Shown in pieces: positions 55,471-64,000 of a DNA stretch of 64,000 nt. Source of the DNA: Sphingomonadaceae bacterium (GTDB lineage: Bacteria; Pseudomonadota; Alphaproteobacteria; Sphingomonadales; Sphingomonadaceae); the NCBI GenBank assembly GCA_947453945.1, contig CANGJB010000011.1, positions 1 to 64,000 on the forward strand, read 5' to 3'. The position numbers and the translations under genes were made by a program. Below the pieces are notes generated by a model that ran no database searches, was not told where the DNA came from, and saw nothing but the letters and a program-made list of their open reading frames with translations. The number at the start of each line of letters is the position of its first letter. Position 1 is the first letter of the stretch.

Positions 55471-56178
55471 CTAGCTGTCTGACAGACCTTCTGCGCGGCG
55501 AGCTTCAAGCCAGGCAGCCGCTTCGGCTTCCTGCGCAGCCTGCGATGCAGCTTTTGCCTGGGCTTGGCGTTCAGCGCGCAGTTCCTCGATCAGTGCTTCC
55601 CGGTCGCTACCCAGTCGCAGGGTAGTTGCCGTATCGTCTTCCTCGATACCGGCACGCTTGGCCGCTTTGGCCACAAGCGCGTCGAGTTCGCGCTGCGAGC
55701 ACAAGCCCAGTGTTACCGGGTCTTTCGGATTGATATTGGAGATGTTCCAGTGGCTGCGATCCCGGATCGCGGCAATCGTATTGCGCGTCGTACCGATCAG
55801 CTTGCCGACCTGCGCATCCGAAATCTCGGGGTGATTGCGCAGAATCCAGGCAATGCCATCGGGCTTGTCCTGCCGCTTAGAAACCGGCGTGTAGCGCGGC
55901 CCCTTGGTTCGGCTGACTGAGATCGGTGCCTTTTGCATCTTGAGGCGATACTCGGCATTGTCTTGGCCGCGCTCGATCTCGCTCTGGGTCAATTCACCCG
56001 AGTGGACCGGATCACGACCGGTGTACTTGGCACCGGCCAGATCATCGGCCATGGCCTGCACTTCGAGGATATGCAGCCCGCAGAACTCGGCTATCTGCTC
56101 AAACGTCAGCGCAGTGTTGTCGACAAGCCACGATGCCGTTGCATGGGGCATCAGCGGATAGGTTGACTGGTTGCTCAA
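55471..56178 (-). CDS. trcR: DUF1013 protein, TrcR-type cell-cycle transcriptional regulator
   Basis: TrcR is an alphaproteobacterial regulator that associates with RNA polymerase in Caulobacter. The 235-residue product has the family opening SWLVDNTALTFEQIAEFCGL, then ILEVQAMADDLAGAKYTGRD and DAQVGKLIGTTRNTIAAIRD, a helix-turn-helix, and a charged, coiled C-terminal tail rich in Ala, Glu and Gln. I chose the TTG at 56178 because GGAGG lies 9 bases upstream; the ATG at 56151 lacks such a site. A terminator follows. With SciP it is the second cell-cycle regulator in this window. Confidence 0.88.
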   Translation of the reverse strand: MSNQSTYPLMPHATASWLVDNTALTFEQIAEFCGLHILEVQAMADDLAGAKYTGRDPVHSGELTQSEIERGQDNAEYRLKMQKAPISVSRTKGPRYTPVSKRQDKPDGIAWILRNHPEISDAQVGKLIGTTRNTIAAIRDRSHWNISNINPKDPVTLGLCSQRELDALVAKAAKRAGIEEDDTATTLRLGSDREALIEELRAERQAQAKAASQAAQEAEAAAWLEARRAEGLSDS

Positions 56179-56200
56179 TGGGAGCCCCTCCGGACAGCGG

Positions 56201-56232
56201 AAACAATAAGGGCCGCCCCTTGCGGAGCGGCC
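56201..56232 (-). terminator. Intrinsic terminator after the quinone oxidoreductase gene
   Basis: On the minus strand a 9-base stem with one G-T pair and a GCAA tetraloop (56211-56232) is followed by CTTATTGTTT. It separates the oxidoreductase gene (ending at 56304) from trcR. Confidence 0.7.
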
Positions 56233-56303
56233 ATCTTGCTCATGATGTAGGCGAGAGGGGCTTCCACGGCAAGCCGATTCGGCCGCTGAGTGCGCTTCCA
56301 GTC

Positions 56304-57308
56304 TTACTGACCGGTCGCCAGCACGATCTTTCCGATATGGGAGCCTGCTTCCATCCGTGCATGAGCAGCCGCTGCTTCGCGCAAAGGGAAGACCATATCC
56401 ATAACAGGGCGCAGTTGACCTGCATCGACCAGAGGCCACACCGTCTGGTGGATTTCGTCAGCGAGCAAGCCCTTGAATTCATTTGATCGCGGCCGGAGCG
56501 TCGAGCCGGTGAGCGTTATGCGCCGTCGCATCACCTCGGCCATGTTGATCTCCGCCCGCACGCCGCCTTGCACCGCGATTGTCACATGCCGACCATCATC
56601 TGCGAGACATTTCAGGTTCCGCGAGACGTAATCACCGGCAACCATGTCGAGCACAAGGTGTACGCCTGCCCCGCCGGTAATGCGCAGCACCTCTTCGACG
56701 AAATCGGATGCCTTGTAGTCAATTGCGTGTGCTGCGCCGAGTGCGACTGCTGCCGCGCACTTCTGAGGTCCGCCGCATGTGACAATCACTTCCAGGCCAA
56801 ACAGCTTGCCAAGCAAGATAGCCATTGTGCCGATCCCGCTGGTACCGCCATGTACCAACACACGCTCGCCTTCGGTGGCCCAACCACGCTCGAATACATT
56901 GTGCCACACGGTAAAGAGGGTTTCAGGCAGCGCCGCCGCCTGGTCGAGCGACAGGCCTTCGGGCACCGGCAGGCACAAAGCCGCCTCAGCCAGACAGAAC
57001 TCGGCATAGCCGCCGCCTGCGACCAGAGCACAAACCATCTGACCGGCAAAGGGCGTCGTGACGCCAGCCCCGACTGCGACCACCTGGCCTGAGATCTCCA
57101 GACCCGGGATCGGCGAAGCGCCCGGGGGGGGTGGATAAAAACCCTGCCGCTGGATCACATCCGGCCGGTTGACCCCGGCATATTCCACGCGAAGAAGAAC
57201 CTGGCCCGGGCTGGGCACCGGCACCGGCAAGGTCTCGGCCCGCAATACCTCCGGTGCACCGGGGGAATCAAAGCCGATGGCAGTCATCGTTGCTGGTACT
57301 GGCTTCAT
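56304..57308 (-). CDS. NAD(P)H-quinone oxidoreductase, PIG3/QOR type
   Basis: A 334-residue zinc-free member of the medium-chain dehydrogenase family. It has the GroES-like N-terminal part with EYAGVNRPDVIQRQGFYPPP, the quinone-oxidoreductase mark VLVHGGTSGIGTMAILLGKL (NADPH site, about residues 143-162) and the later TLTGSTLRPRSNEFKGLLAD of the PIG3 branch. Zinc-binding Cys clusters are absent. The likely activity is NADPH-dependent reduction of quinones or enones. It is divergent from a DUF1192 gene, a pairing I recall from other alphaproteobacteria. Confidence 0.9.
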   Translation of the reverse strand: MKPVPATMTAIGFDSPGAPEVLRAETLPVPVPSPGQVLLRVEYAGVNRPDVIQRQGFYPPPPGASPIPGLEISGQVVAVGAGVTTPFAGQMVCALVAGGGYAEFCLAEAALCLPVPEGLSLDQAAALPETLFTVWHNVFERGWATEGERVLVHGGTSGIGTMAILLGKLFGLEVIVTCGGPQKCAAAVALGAAHAIDYKASDFVEEVLRITGGAGVHLVLDMVAGDYVSRNLKCLADDGRHVTIAVQGGVRAEINMAEVMRRRITLTGSTLRPRSNEFKGLLADEIHQTVWPLVDAGQLRPVMDMVFPLREAAAAHARMEAGSHIGKIVLATGQ

Positions 57309-57439
57309 GCCGTGCCCCCCCTGATCCGGTGCAGTCCCGCAGTATCTGATTGCGCCGCAAATTGGTAAACAGTTCGCTGCGGCAAGTACCCACGGACCCG
57401 GTTGACAGCAAGGCTCAAGCGGTCACAAAGTGCATACCG

Positions 57440-57658
57440 ATGGAACTTGATGAGCGCCCGCGCCACAAAGGCGATCTGGCCAGCCAGCTGGCGCTGGAAT
57501 CGCTCGACAGTTATTCTCATCATGAGCTGGATCAGCGCATTGTAATGCTTGAGGCGGAAATCGCCCGCGTTACGGGGCATCGCGACAAGGCTGCCGCACA
57601 TCGAAAGGCAGCTGAAGCGTTATTCGGATCGCCCTCACCACAGGGCAGCGGATCGTGA
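57440..57658 (+). CDS. DUF1192 family small protein
   Basis: A 72-residue protein with the DUF1192 pattern: LASQLALESLDSYSHHELDQ followed by RIVMLEAEIARVTGHRDKAA, where a short amphipathic helix is followed by a coiled-coil-like stretch. Function unknown; the family is found in alphaproteobacteria. The ATG at 57440 fits the family length, while the frame is open 30 codons further up. It is divergent from the quinone oxidoreductase and lies ahead of clpA. Confidence 0.82.
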   Translation: MELDERPRHKGDLASQLALESLDSYSHHELDQRIVMLEAEIARVTGHRDKAAAHRKAAEALFGSPSPQGSGS

Positions 57659-57841
57659 TGCTCGCCGCCCTTCACGGATGGGGGCGGCATACCCATATTG
57701 TCAGTTCGCCGGTTCATGAATCCGGCAGGTCGTTTCTATTGCGCACCTTCCGTTTAGCCATGGTTAAGTGCAAGCGTGTTCATCTCCCGCAAGGGAACCA
57801 GCCGAACTCGGCCACCCCGCGGCCGACAAGAAAGAAGTGCC

Positions 57842-60217
57842 ATGCCCAGTTTCGCGCAAAGCCTTGAGAAGACGCTGCATTCTGCCCTGAGCAATGCATC
57901 GGAGCGCAGCCATGAGTATGCGACTCTGGAGCATCTCTTGCTGGCCCTGATTGACGATGAGGACGCAGCGCAGGTTATGCAGGCCTGCGGTGTCGATCTA
58001 GGCGATCTTCGCGAAGTGGTCCGGCAGTATCTTGATCAGGAATACCAATCGCTAAAAACGCAGGACAAGGCCGATCCGCAGCCAACGGCAGGCTTTCAAC
58101 GCGTGATTCAGCGCGCGATCCTGCATGTTCAGTCTTCTGGAAAAGACACGGTGACAGGCGCCAATGTGCTGGTGGCGCTTTTCTCCGAGCGCGATTCCTA
58201 CGCGGTCTACTTCCTCCAGCAGCAAGACATGAGCCGCCTTGATGCCGTCAGCTTTATCAGCCACGGCATCGGAAAGGGCGGCCGGCAGGTAGAAAGCCGC
58301 AGCCCCAAAGGCAGCGAGGAAGCCCAACCGCAACCGGAAGAGAAAGCCGAGACCAAGGCGGGCGCCAAGAAGGATTCCGCCCTCGACCAGTTCACCGTCA
58401 ATCTCAACGAGAAGGCGCTGAACGGCAAAGTGGACCCTCTGATCGGGCGTGGGCCGGAAGTGGACCGCACGATCCAGATCCTCTGCCGCCGGTCGAAGAA
58501 CAACCCGCTCTACGTGGGTGATCCTGGCGTGGGCAAGACGGCGATTGCCGAGGGCCTTGCCCGCAAGATCGTCGAAGGTGATGTGCCCGAAGTGCTGAAC
58601 GAAGCGGTGATCTACTCGCTCGACATGGGCGCGCTGCTTGCGGGCACGCGCTATCGCGGCGACTTCGAGGAGCGGCTCAAGCAGGTGGTCTCCGAGCTGG
58701 AGAAAATGCCGCACGCCATCCTATTCATCGACGAGATCCATACGGTCATCGGCGCAGGCGCCACCAGCGGGGGGGCGATGGATGCCTCCAACCTGCTCAA
58801 GCCCGCGTTGTCGGGTGGGACGATCCGCTGCATCGGCTCGACCACCTACAAGGAGTTCCGCAACCACTTCGAAAAGGATCGCGCGTTGCTGCGCCGGTTC
58901 CAGAAGATCGACGTGAACGAGCCGACCATCGAGGACACGATCAAGATCCTCAAGGGCTTGCGCACCGCGTTCGAGGATCACCACAAGGTCCGCTATACGC
59001 CCGATGCGATCAAGACCGCGGTCGAGCTTTCCGCGCGTTACATCAACGACCGCAAGCTGCCGGACAAGGCGATCGACGTGATCGACGAAGTCGGCGCGAT
59101 GCAGATGCTGGTGCCGCCCTCGAAGCGCAAGAAAGTCATCACCGCCCGCGAGATCGAGCAGGTCATCGCAACGATGGCACGCATCCCGCCGAAGTCCGTC
59201 TCGAGCGACGACAAGAAAGTGCTCGAGCATCTCGACCGCGATCTCAAGCGGCTGGTTTTTGGCCAAGACAAGGCCATCGAGGTGCTGGCGAGCGCCATGA
59301 AACTGAGCCGCGCGGGTCTGCGCGATCCGGACAAGCCCATCGGCTCGTTCCTTTTCTCGGGCCCCACTGGCGTCGGCAAGACCGAAGTGGCGCGCAGCCT
59401 TTCTCAGATCATGGGCATTCCGCTTCAGCGCTTCGACATGTCCGAATACATGGAGCGCCATTCGATCAGCCGCCTGATCGGTGCGCCGCCAGGCTATGTC
59501 GGCTTTGATCAGGGCGGACTGCTCACCGATGCCATCGACCAGCAGCCGCACTGCGTGCTGTTGCTTGACGAGATCGAGAAGGCGCACCCCGATCTGTTTA
59601 ACATCCTGTTGCAGGTGATGGACAACGGGCGGCTCACCGATCACCACGGCAAGACGGTCGATTTCCGCAATGTCGTGTTGGTGATGACGACCAATGCCGG
59701 CGCGTCGGACATGGCGCGTCACGGCATCGGCTTCGGCGATGTGTCCAAGGCGGATGCCGGTGACGAGGCGGTGAAGAAGATGTTCACCCCTGAGTTCCGC
59801 AACCGGCTCGATGCCATTGTGCCCTTCGCCTACTTGCCGCCCGAAGTTGTCAGCCGCGTGGTCGACAAGTTCATCCTCCAGCTCGAACTCCAGCTGGCCG
59901 ATCAAAACGTGCACATCCAATTCGACAGCGATGCGCGCGCCTGGCTCGCCAAACAGGGGTATGATCGGCTCTATGGCGCGCGCCCGATGGGCCGCGTGAT
60001 CCAGGAGAAGGTCAAGAAGCCGCTGGCCGAGGAGCTGCTGTTCGGCAAGCTCGCCAATGGCGGCGAGGTCCACGTCAGCCTCAAGGAAGAGGAAGGCAAG
60101 GACACTGCACTCTCGTTTGAGCTGACCCCGGCCGCGCCGAAGCTGATCAAAAAGAAGGCACGCAAAGGCAAGGGCGGCTCCGCCACGGCAGAGGAACCGA
60201 ACGCCGACGAGGCCTGA
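57842..60217 (+). CDS. clpA: ATP-dependent Clp protease ATP-binding subunit ClpA
   Basis: Hexameric unfoldase that feeds proteins into ClpP. The 791-residue product has the Clp N-domain (residues 1-145, [20 protein letters not shown]), a charged linker (about 150-185), the first AAA module with Walker A GDPGVGKT at 226-233 and Walker B LFIDEIH, and the second with GPTGVGKT at 507-514 and [14 protein letters not shown]. The middle coiled domain of ClpB is absent, which supports ClpA. The Lys-rich tail is about 30 residues longer than in E. coli. clpS, which often precedes clpA, is not adjacent. A terminator follows. Confidence 0.97.
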   Translation: MPSFAQSLEKTLHSALSNASERSHEYATLEHLLLALIDDEDAAQVMQACGVDLGDLREVVRQYLDQEYQSLKTQDKADPQPTAGFQRVIQRAILHVQSSGKDTVTGANVLVALFSERDSYAVYFLQQQDMSRLDAVSFISHGIGKGGRQVESRSPKGSEEAQPQPEEKAETKAGAKKDSALDQFTVNLNEKALNGKVDPLIGRGPEVDRTIQILCRRSKNNPLYVGDPGVGKTAIAEGLARKIVEGDVPEVLNEAVIYSLDMGALLAGTRYRGDFEERLKQVVSELEKMPHAILFIDEIHTVIGAGATSGGAMDASNLLKPALSGGTIRCIGSTTYKEFRNHFEKDRALLRRFQKIDVNEPTIEDTIKILKGLRTAFEDHHKVRYTPDAIKTAVELSARYINDRKLPDKAIDVIDEVGAMQMLVPPSKRKKVITAREIEQVIATMARIPPKSVSSDDKKVLEHLDRDLKRLVFGQDKAIEVLASAMKLSRAGLRDPDKPIGSFLFSGPTGVGKTEVARSLSQIMGIPLQRFDMSEYMERHSISRLIGAPPGYVGFDQGGLLTDAIDQQPHCVLLLDEIEKAHPDLFNILLQVMDNGRLTDHHGKTVDFRNVVLVMTTNAGASDMARHGIGFGDVSKADAGDEAVKKMFTPEFRNRLDAIVPFAYLPPEVVSRVVDKFILQLELQLADQNVHIQFDSDARAWLAKQGYDRLYGARPMGRVIQEKVKKPLAEELLFGKLANGGEVHVSLKEEEGKDTALSFELTPAAPKLIKKKARKGKGGSATAEEPNADEA

Positions 60218-60247
60218 GCCGACTGGCGCATCTCGGAGCAAAGACAG

Positions 60248-60279
60248 AGGGGCGGAGCCAGCGGGCTTCCGCCCCTTTT
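60248..60279 (+). terminator. Intrinsic terminator after clpA
   Basis: AGGGGCGGA (60248-60256) pairs with TCCGCCCCT (60268-60276), followed by further T and C. It ends clpA about 30 bases after its stop. Confidence 0.82.
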
Positions 60280-60320
60280 CTCTCTGGCAACCCGAGCTGA
60301 TCCGCGCCATTCCTAGCGCT

Positions 60321-61325
60321 ATGGCCGGATGTTTCACGTGGATCAAAGCGGAGCCGATGGGCATCCGTATCGTGCCGGCGGATGCCTGGATCGATCCCTC
60401 ACGCGCAGTAGACCGGGCGCTCGTCACCCATGGCCATGCCGATCATGCACGTGGCGGGCATGGGCAGATCATCGCGACGCCTGCTACGTTAGCGATCATG
60501 GCGGTGCGCTATGGCGTGGCAGATGGGGCCGTCCCGGCCAGCTATAACGAGCCCGTTGCGCTCGGCGGCGGCGTGACCGCGACCTTCCTTCCTGCTGGGC
60601 ATGTGCTTGGCTCGGCGCAGATCCTGCTGGAGTATGCGGGCGAGCGCGTGATCGTAACCGGGGACTATAAGCGCAGCCCCGACCCCACCTGCCTTCCCTT
60701 TGCAGCCACGCCCTGTGACTTGTTCATCACAGAGGCAACATTTGGCCTGCCGGTGTTCCGCCATCCGCCGATTGCTGATGAGATCGCCCGGCTTCTCGCT
60801 GCGCGCGCCGCGAACCCGGAGCGCTGCGTACTGGTCGGCGCCTATGCGTTGGGCAAGGCGCAACGCGTTATTGCAGAACTGCGCGCGGCGGGTTGGCAGG
60901 AACCTATCTATCTGCACGGCGCGATGGAGGCGATGTGCCGGCTCTATGTGGACCAAGGCGTGCCGCTCGGGGATCTGCGGCCTGCGGCGGGCGTCCCCAA
61001 GCCCGATTTAGCGGGCGCAATCGTGGTCTGCCCGCCTTCCGCACTGAACGATCGCTGGAGCCGCCGCCTGCCCGATCCGCTGACCGCGATGGCGAGCGGC
61101 TGGATGCGCGTGCGCCAACGCGCCCGCCAGCGCGGGGTAGAGTTGCCGCTGGTCATTTCCGACCATGCCGACTGGGATGAACTGACAACGACGATTGCCG
61201 AAGTAAACCCTGCCGAGACCTGGGTCACGCATGGCCGGGAGGAAGCGCTGCTGCGCTGGTGCGAACTCCATCAGCGCCGCGCCCGCGCGCTGGCGCTTAC
61301 AGGCTACGAGGACGAGGATGACTGA
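60321..61325 (+). CDS. Ligase-associated DNA exonuclease (metallo-beta-lactamase fold, SNM1-like)
   Basis: A 334-residue metallo-beta-lactamase-fold nuclease of the group linked with ATP-dependent DNA ligases in bacteria. The metal motif HGHADH is at residues 37-42 (THGHADHARGGHG), later His and Asp are in PAGHVLGSAQILLE and TGDYKRSPDP, and a C-terminal SDHADWDEL is the beta-CASP-type end. It probably trims DNA ends before sealing. The ligase gene starts 33 bases after its stop, so the two form an operon. The usual partners, an Lhr-like helicase and a metallophosphoesterase, do not lie beside it. Confidence 0.9.
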   Translation: MAGCFTWIKAEPMGIRIVPADAWIDPSRAVDRALVTHGHADHARGGHGQIIATPATLAIMAVRYGVADGAVPASYNEPVALGGGVTATFLPAGHVLGSAQILLEYAGERVIVTGDYKRSPDPTCLPFAATPCDLFITEATFGLPVFRHPPIADEIARLLAARAANPERCVLVGAYALGKAQRVIAELRAAGWQEPIYLHGAMEAMCRLYVDQGVPLGDLRPAAGVPKPDLAGAIVVCPPSALNDRWSRRLPDPLTAMASGWMRVRQRARQRGVELPLVISDHADWDELTTTIAEVNPAETWVTHGREEALLRWCELHQRRARALALTGYEDEDD

Positions 61326-61358
61326 GCGCAGCGAAACCGTCCTGTCCGGGAGTTCCTG

Positions 61359-62954
61359 ATGCAACGCTTTGCCGCCCTGCTCGATGGCCTGCTGCTCACC
61401 CCGTCTCGCAACGGCAAGCTCACGCTGATCGCGGACTACTTGCGCGAGACACCTGATCCGGATCGCGGCTGGGCCTTGGCAGCATTGACCGGCGCGGTGG
61501 ATTTTGCCCCCGTGAAAGCTGGAACCGTGCGCGGCCTGATGGCCGACCGAGTCGATCCGGTTCTGTGGGCGCTCTCTCGCGATTTTGTGGGCGATACGGC
61601 CGAGACCGCGAGCCTGCTTTGGCCCGAACCCGAACCTGCGCCGCAAGGTCAGCCACCCACTCTCGGCGAAGTCGTCACCGCACTCACTGCCGCCACTCGG
61701 GCAAATGCACCCACCTTGCTCGCCAGCCTGCTTGATCGGCTTGATACGGCAGGGCGGTACGCGTTGATCAAATTCGCGACTGGTGCGCTCCGCATCGGCA
61801 TTTCGGCGCGCCTAGCAAAAGTGGCTTTCGCGCAGGCCTTCGCGGTCTCGGTCGACGCGGTTGAGGAGTATTGGCACGGTCAGAGCCCGCCCTACACACC
61901 GCTTTTCAACTGGGCGACAGGAGCAGCCCCGCCACCGCGCACCGATCTATTGCCGCTCTTCCGTCCCTTCATGCTGGCCCATCCCCTCGAGAACGAGGTC
62001 ATCAGCCTCACTGAATATGTGGCTGAGTGGAAGTGGGACGGCATCCGCGTCCAGCTAGTCCATGTGAACGGCGTAACGCGGGTCTACTCGCGCGGGGGCG
62101 ACGAGATCTCCGCCAGCTTCCCCGAGATCGCCGGCGCACTGCCCTTCCCGGCGGTGCTCGACGGCGAACTGCTGGTGCGTGGCAACCAGCAGGGCGGCGA
62201 GGCCGGTGGTGCGGCCAGCTTCAATGCCTTGCAACAAAGACTGGGCCGCAAGACCGTGTCTAGGGCCCTGCTGACAGCAGCCCCCGCATTCGTGCGGCTC
62301 TATGATGTACTGATCGACAATGGTGAGGACTTGCGCGAACAGCCCTGGACTGCCCGTCGCGCCCGGCTAGAGGCGCTGATGCCGAGGCTGGATCCTGAGC
62401 AGTTCGACCTTTCGGAGACTATCGCCGCCGCCGACATGAACGCGCTAGCAGAGATCCGCGCCGGAGCCCGCGATGCGGCAATTGAGGGCGTAATGCTCAA
62501 GCGTCGCGAGTCGCCTTACGTGGCGGGACGGCGGACCGGGCTGTGGTACAAGTGGAAGCGCGAGCCGCTGCTGATCGATTGCGTGCTGATGTATGCGCAG
62601 CGCGGCTCCGGCAAGCGTTCCTCGTTCTATTCCGATTTCACCTTCGGCTGCTGGGACGGTGATCCAGATGCGGGGGCTGAGTTGCTGCCTGTTGGCAAAG
62701 CCTATTTCGGCTTTACCGATGAAGAGCTCAAGCTGCTCGATCGGCATGTCCGGCAGCATACCGTTGCGAAGTATGGGCCAGTGCGAGAAACTGATCGCAG
62801 TCTGGTGTTCGAGATTGCGTTCGATTCGGTGCATGTCAGCAAGCGGCACAAGTCAGGCTTGGCCATGCGTTTCCCCCGCATCAGCCGTATCCGGCAAGAC
62901 AAGCCGGCACACGAGGCGGATCGGATCGAAGCCCTGCGGGCATTGGTAACTTGA
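61359..62954 (+). CDS. ATP-dependent DNA ligase (DNA damage-associated type)
   Basis: A 531-residue ligase that seals nicks with ATP. The N-terminal domain (LLLTPSRNGKLTLIADYLRE) is followed by the nucleotidyl-transferase core with the AMP-binding Lys225 in EWKWDGIRVQLV (motif KxDGxR), then RVYSRGGDEISASFPE, FPAVLDGELLVRG, EGVMLKRRESPYVAGR and WYKWKREPLLIDCVLMYAQR, motifs III to V in order. The OB-fold C-terminal part is complete. It belongs to the branch often called cisplatin-damage-response ligase. No Ku gene is near, so it is not a standard end-joining ligase. Confidence 0.93.
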   Translation: MQRFAALLDGLLLTPSRNGKLTLIADYLRETPDPDRGWALAALTGAVDFAPVKAGTVRGLMADRVDPVLWALSRDFVGDTAETASLLWPEPEPAPQGQPPTLGEVVTALTAATRANAPTLLASLLDRLDTAGRYALIKFATGALRIGISARLAKVAFAQAFAVSVDAVEEYWHGQSPPYTPLFNWATGAAPPPRTDLLPLFRPFMLAHPLENEVISLTEYVAEWKWDGIRVQLVHVNGVTRVYSRGGDEISASFPEIAGALPFPAVLDGELLVRGNQQGGEAGGAASFNALQQRLGRKTVSRALLTAAPAFVRLYDVLIDNGEDLREQPWTARRARLEALMPRLDPEQFDLSETIAAADMNALAEIRAGARDAAIEGVMLKRRESPYVAGRRTGLWYKWKREPLLIDCVLMYAQRGSGKRSSFYSDFTFGCWDGDPDAGAELLPVGKAYFGFTDEELKLLDRHVRQHTVAKYGPVRETDRSLVFEIAFDSVHVSKRHKSGLAMRFPRISRIRQDKPAHEADRIEALRALVT

Positions 62955-63029
62955 TCCCTGTCAAAGCGGCTGGGCCACCTGGCGGGCAATGTTTGGGCTG
63001 CCACAATCTCGCTCTGGAGTACGCCCCCC

Positions 63030-63431
63030 TTGACCACGAAGATCAAAGCCGCCCCCGCCAGTCCTTATTGCCGCATCGGTGCACTGGCCGCGCTGCAACG
63101 GATCACGGACAGCTTCTACGACCTGATGGAAAAGGACCAGGAGTATACTGCGCTGAGCGCAATGCACGCCAAGGATCTTACTCCGATGCGCGCGTCACTC
63201 CCCATGTTTCTAGCCGGTTGGAGCGGCGGCCCGCGCGATTGGTCAGAAGCCAACCCGGGCAAGTGCATGATGAGTGTGCATCAACCTTTTGCGATGAGCC
63301 ATGAGACTGCCAGGCAATGGGCAGATGCAATGCGCCGCGCAATCAAAGACACGGCCACAGACGATACGGAAATCGCCGATGCCTTGGCCGACGCCCTCAG
63401 CCGTATGGCATTGGGCATGGCAAAAGGTTGA
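63030..63431 (+). CDS. Group II truncated hemoglobin
   Basis: A 133-residue heme protein that binds oxygen or NO. The family marks are seen: the B-helix Tyr in ITDSFYDLMEK, the segment MFLAGWSGGPRDWSE, the heme-bound His in SVHQPFAMS and the Trp at the start of the G helix (RQWADAMRRAI). The group II pattern Trp-x-Gly-Gly-Pro is intact. The start is a TTG at 63030 with GGAG 10 bases upstream; there is no ATG before the B helix. Function (oxygen storage, NO detoxification or redox) is unknown. It follows the DNA ligase gene by about 75 bases. Confidence 0.9.
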   Translation: MTTKIKAAPASPYCRIGALAALQRITDSFYDLMEKDQEYTALSAMHAKDLTPMRASLPMFLAGWSGGPRDWSEANPGKCMMSVHQPFAMSHETARQWADAMRRAIKDTATDDTEIADALADALSRMALGMAKG

Positions 63432-63467
63432 TTTGCGAGACTGCCTCCACGCTCTAGTCTAGGAATC

Positions 63468-64000
63468 ATGATCCGATACGACCGCTCACGCCGCCGCTTT
63501 GCGATAGCGCTTTCAGGGCTGGCCGGCTTCGTCGACGCCGTGGGTTTTCTGTCAGCAGGTGGCTACTTCGTCTCGTTCATGTCAGGAAACACCACGCGGT
63601 TGGGCGTGGCACTCGGAATCGACCCTGCCCAAGCCCTGCTTCCAGCGCTGCTGATCGTCGGCTTTCTGGCAGGAGTAACCTTGGGAGCAATTCTTGCCTT
63701 GCGAGCGGGCTGGCTGCGGAAACCTGCGGTGTTGGCATTGGTCACCACGCTGCTCGTGACCGGTGCCATGGCACGTGCCATGGGAGAAGAGCGCGGCATG
63801 ATACTGGCGCTTGTTCTGGCTATGGGCGCGATCAACAACACGTTTCAGCGCGGTGGCGAAGTCACTGTGGGCCTTACTTATATGACTGGCGCCCTCGTCC
63901 GTCTCGGTCAGGGCTTCGCGCTGTGGCTCGCTGGCAGATCGGAACCGGGCTGGGCGGCTTGGGGCGCACTGTGGGCAGGCTTGCTGTGCGGTGCGATCCT
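63468..64000 (+). CDS. DUF1275 (YoaK) family membrane protein, cut by window end
   Basis: An open frame from the ATG at 63468 to the window end, about 177 residues and still open. It starts MIRYDRSRRRFAIALSGLAG and continues FVDAVGFLSAGGYFVSFMSG with NTTRLG, the hallmark of the DUF1275 (YoaK) family. Several hydrophobic helices follow. AGGA lies shortly before the ATG. The full family length is about 220-240 residues, so the C-terminus is missing only because the window ends. Function not established. Confidence 0.85.
   Translation, partial: MIRYDRSRRRFAIALSGLAGFVDAVGFLSAGGYFVSFMSGNTTRLGVALGIDPAQALLPALLIVGFLAGVTLGAILALRAGWLRKPAVLALVTTLLVTGAMARAMGEERGMILALVLAMGAINNTFQRGGEVTVGLTYMTGALVRLGQGFALWLAGRSEPGWAAWGALWAGLLCGAI

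Overview
This window is a GC-rich stretch of a bacterial chromosome made almost entirely of core genes. Gene content and protein style point to an alphaproteobacterium of the order Sphingomonadales (Novosphingobium or Sphingobium like). The supporting features are SciP (DUF1153) and TrcR (DUF1013) cell-cycle regulators, a DUF1192 protein, a CIRCE-controlled groESL operon, a tandem TonB-ExbB-ExbD-ExbD system, a Coq7-type hydroxylase, and several short secreted proteins of a kind common in sphingomonads. The genus is an inference. I see no tRNA, rRNA, CRISPR array, insertion sequence, integrase or prophage gene.

Layout, left half. 1-2367 (minus): energy-transducing complex tonB-exbB-exbD-exbD, the last gene cut by the window edge. 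2714-8166: a secreted unknown, homoserine dehydrogenase, a VOC protein, a Cys-containing secreted unknown, class II fructose-bisphosphatase and a serine hydrolase. 8171-9970 (minus): a chemotaxis receptor. 10093-18691 (minus): rpoC and rpoB with a terminator. 18692-19331 is a 640-bp divergent control region, and rplJ-rplL run the other way from it, an unusual arrangement. 20384-23095: divergent MFS and MATE transporters. 23114-25257: CIRCE-groES-groEL-terminator. 25281-27359: a TetR regulator facing a carotenoid-oxygenase-family gene, with an inverted repeat lying over the likely promoter. 27436-31461: serine hydrolase, M28 peptidase and ferredoxin-NADP reductase.

Right half. 31458-37696 (minus): RND pump (adaptor plus permease) followed by DUF445 and GNAT genes, the last three joined by 4-base overlaps. 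38031-38709 (minus): a 125-residue unknown placed one base ahead of sciP. 38852-46180: mnmA, a divergent pair (small membrane protein and lipoprotein serine hydrolase), a cation efflux protein, pdxH, a DnaJ-like chaperone, a BrkB-like membrane protein and fabI. 46198-53524 (minus): a long co-directional run proA-nadD-rsfS-rlmH-envC-like-ctpA-like-dsbB-coq7-unknown. 53827-55384: M23 peptidase overlapping a bactofilin. 55471-57308 (minus): trcR and a quinone oxidoreductase. 57440-64000: DUF1192, clpA with terminator, a ligase-associated exonuclease and ATP-dependent DNA ligase, a truncated hemoglobin and a DUF1275 membrane protein cut by the window end.

The genes mostly serve transcription and translation (rpoBC, rplJL, mnmA, rlmH, rsfS), protein quality control (groESL, clpA, DnaJ-like), envelope growth (EnvC-like and M23 peptidases, bactofilin, CtpA-like) and efflux (RND, MATE, MFS, CDF). 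I did not find a convincing undescribed system. The most useful leads are the split rpoBC/rplJL locus, the unknown coupled to sciP, the RND-DUF445-GNAT coupling, the repressor-operator-oxygenase unit, and two related four-cysteine secreted proteins of unknown function.
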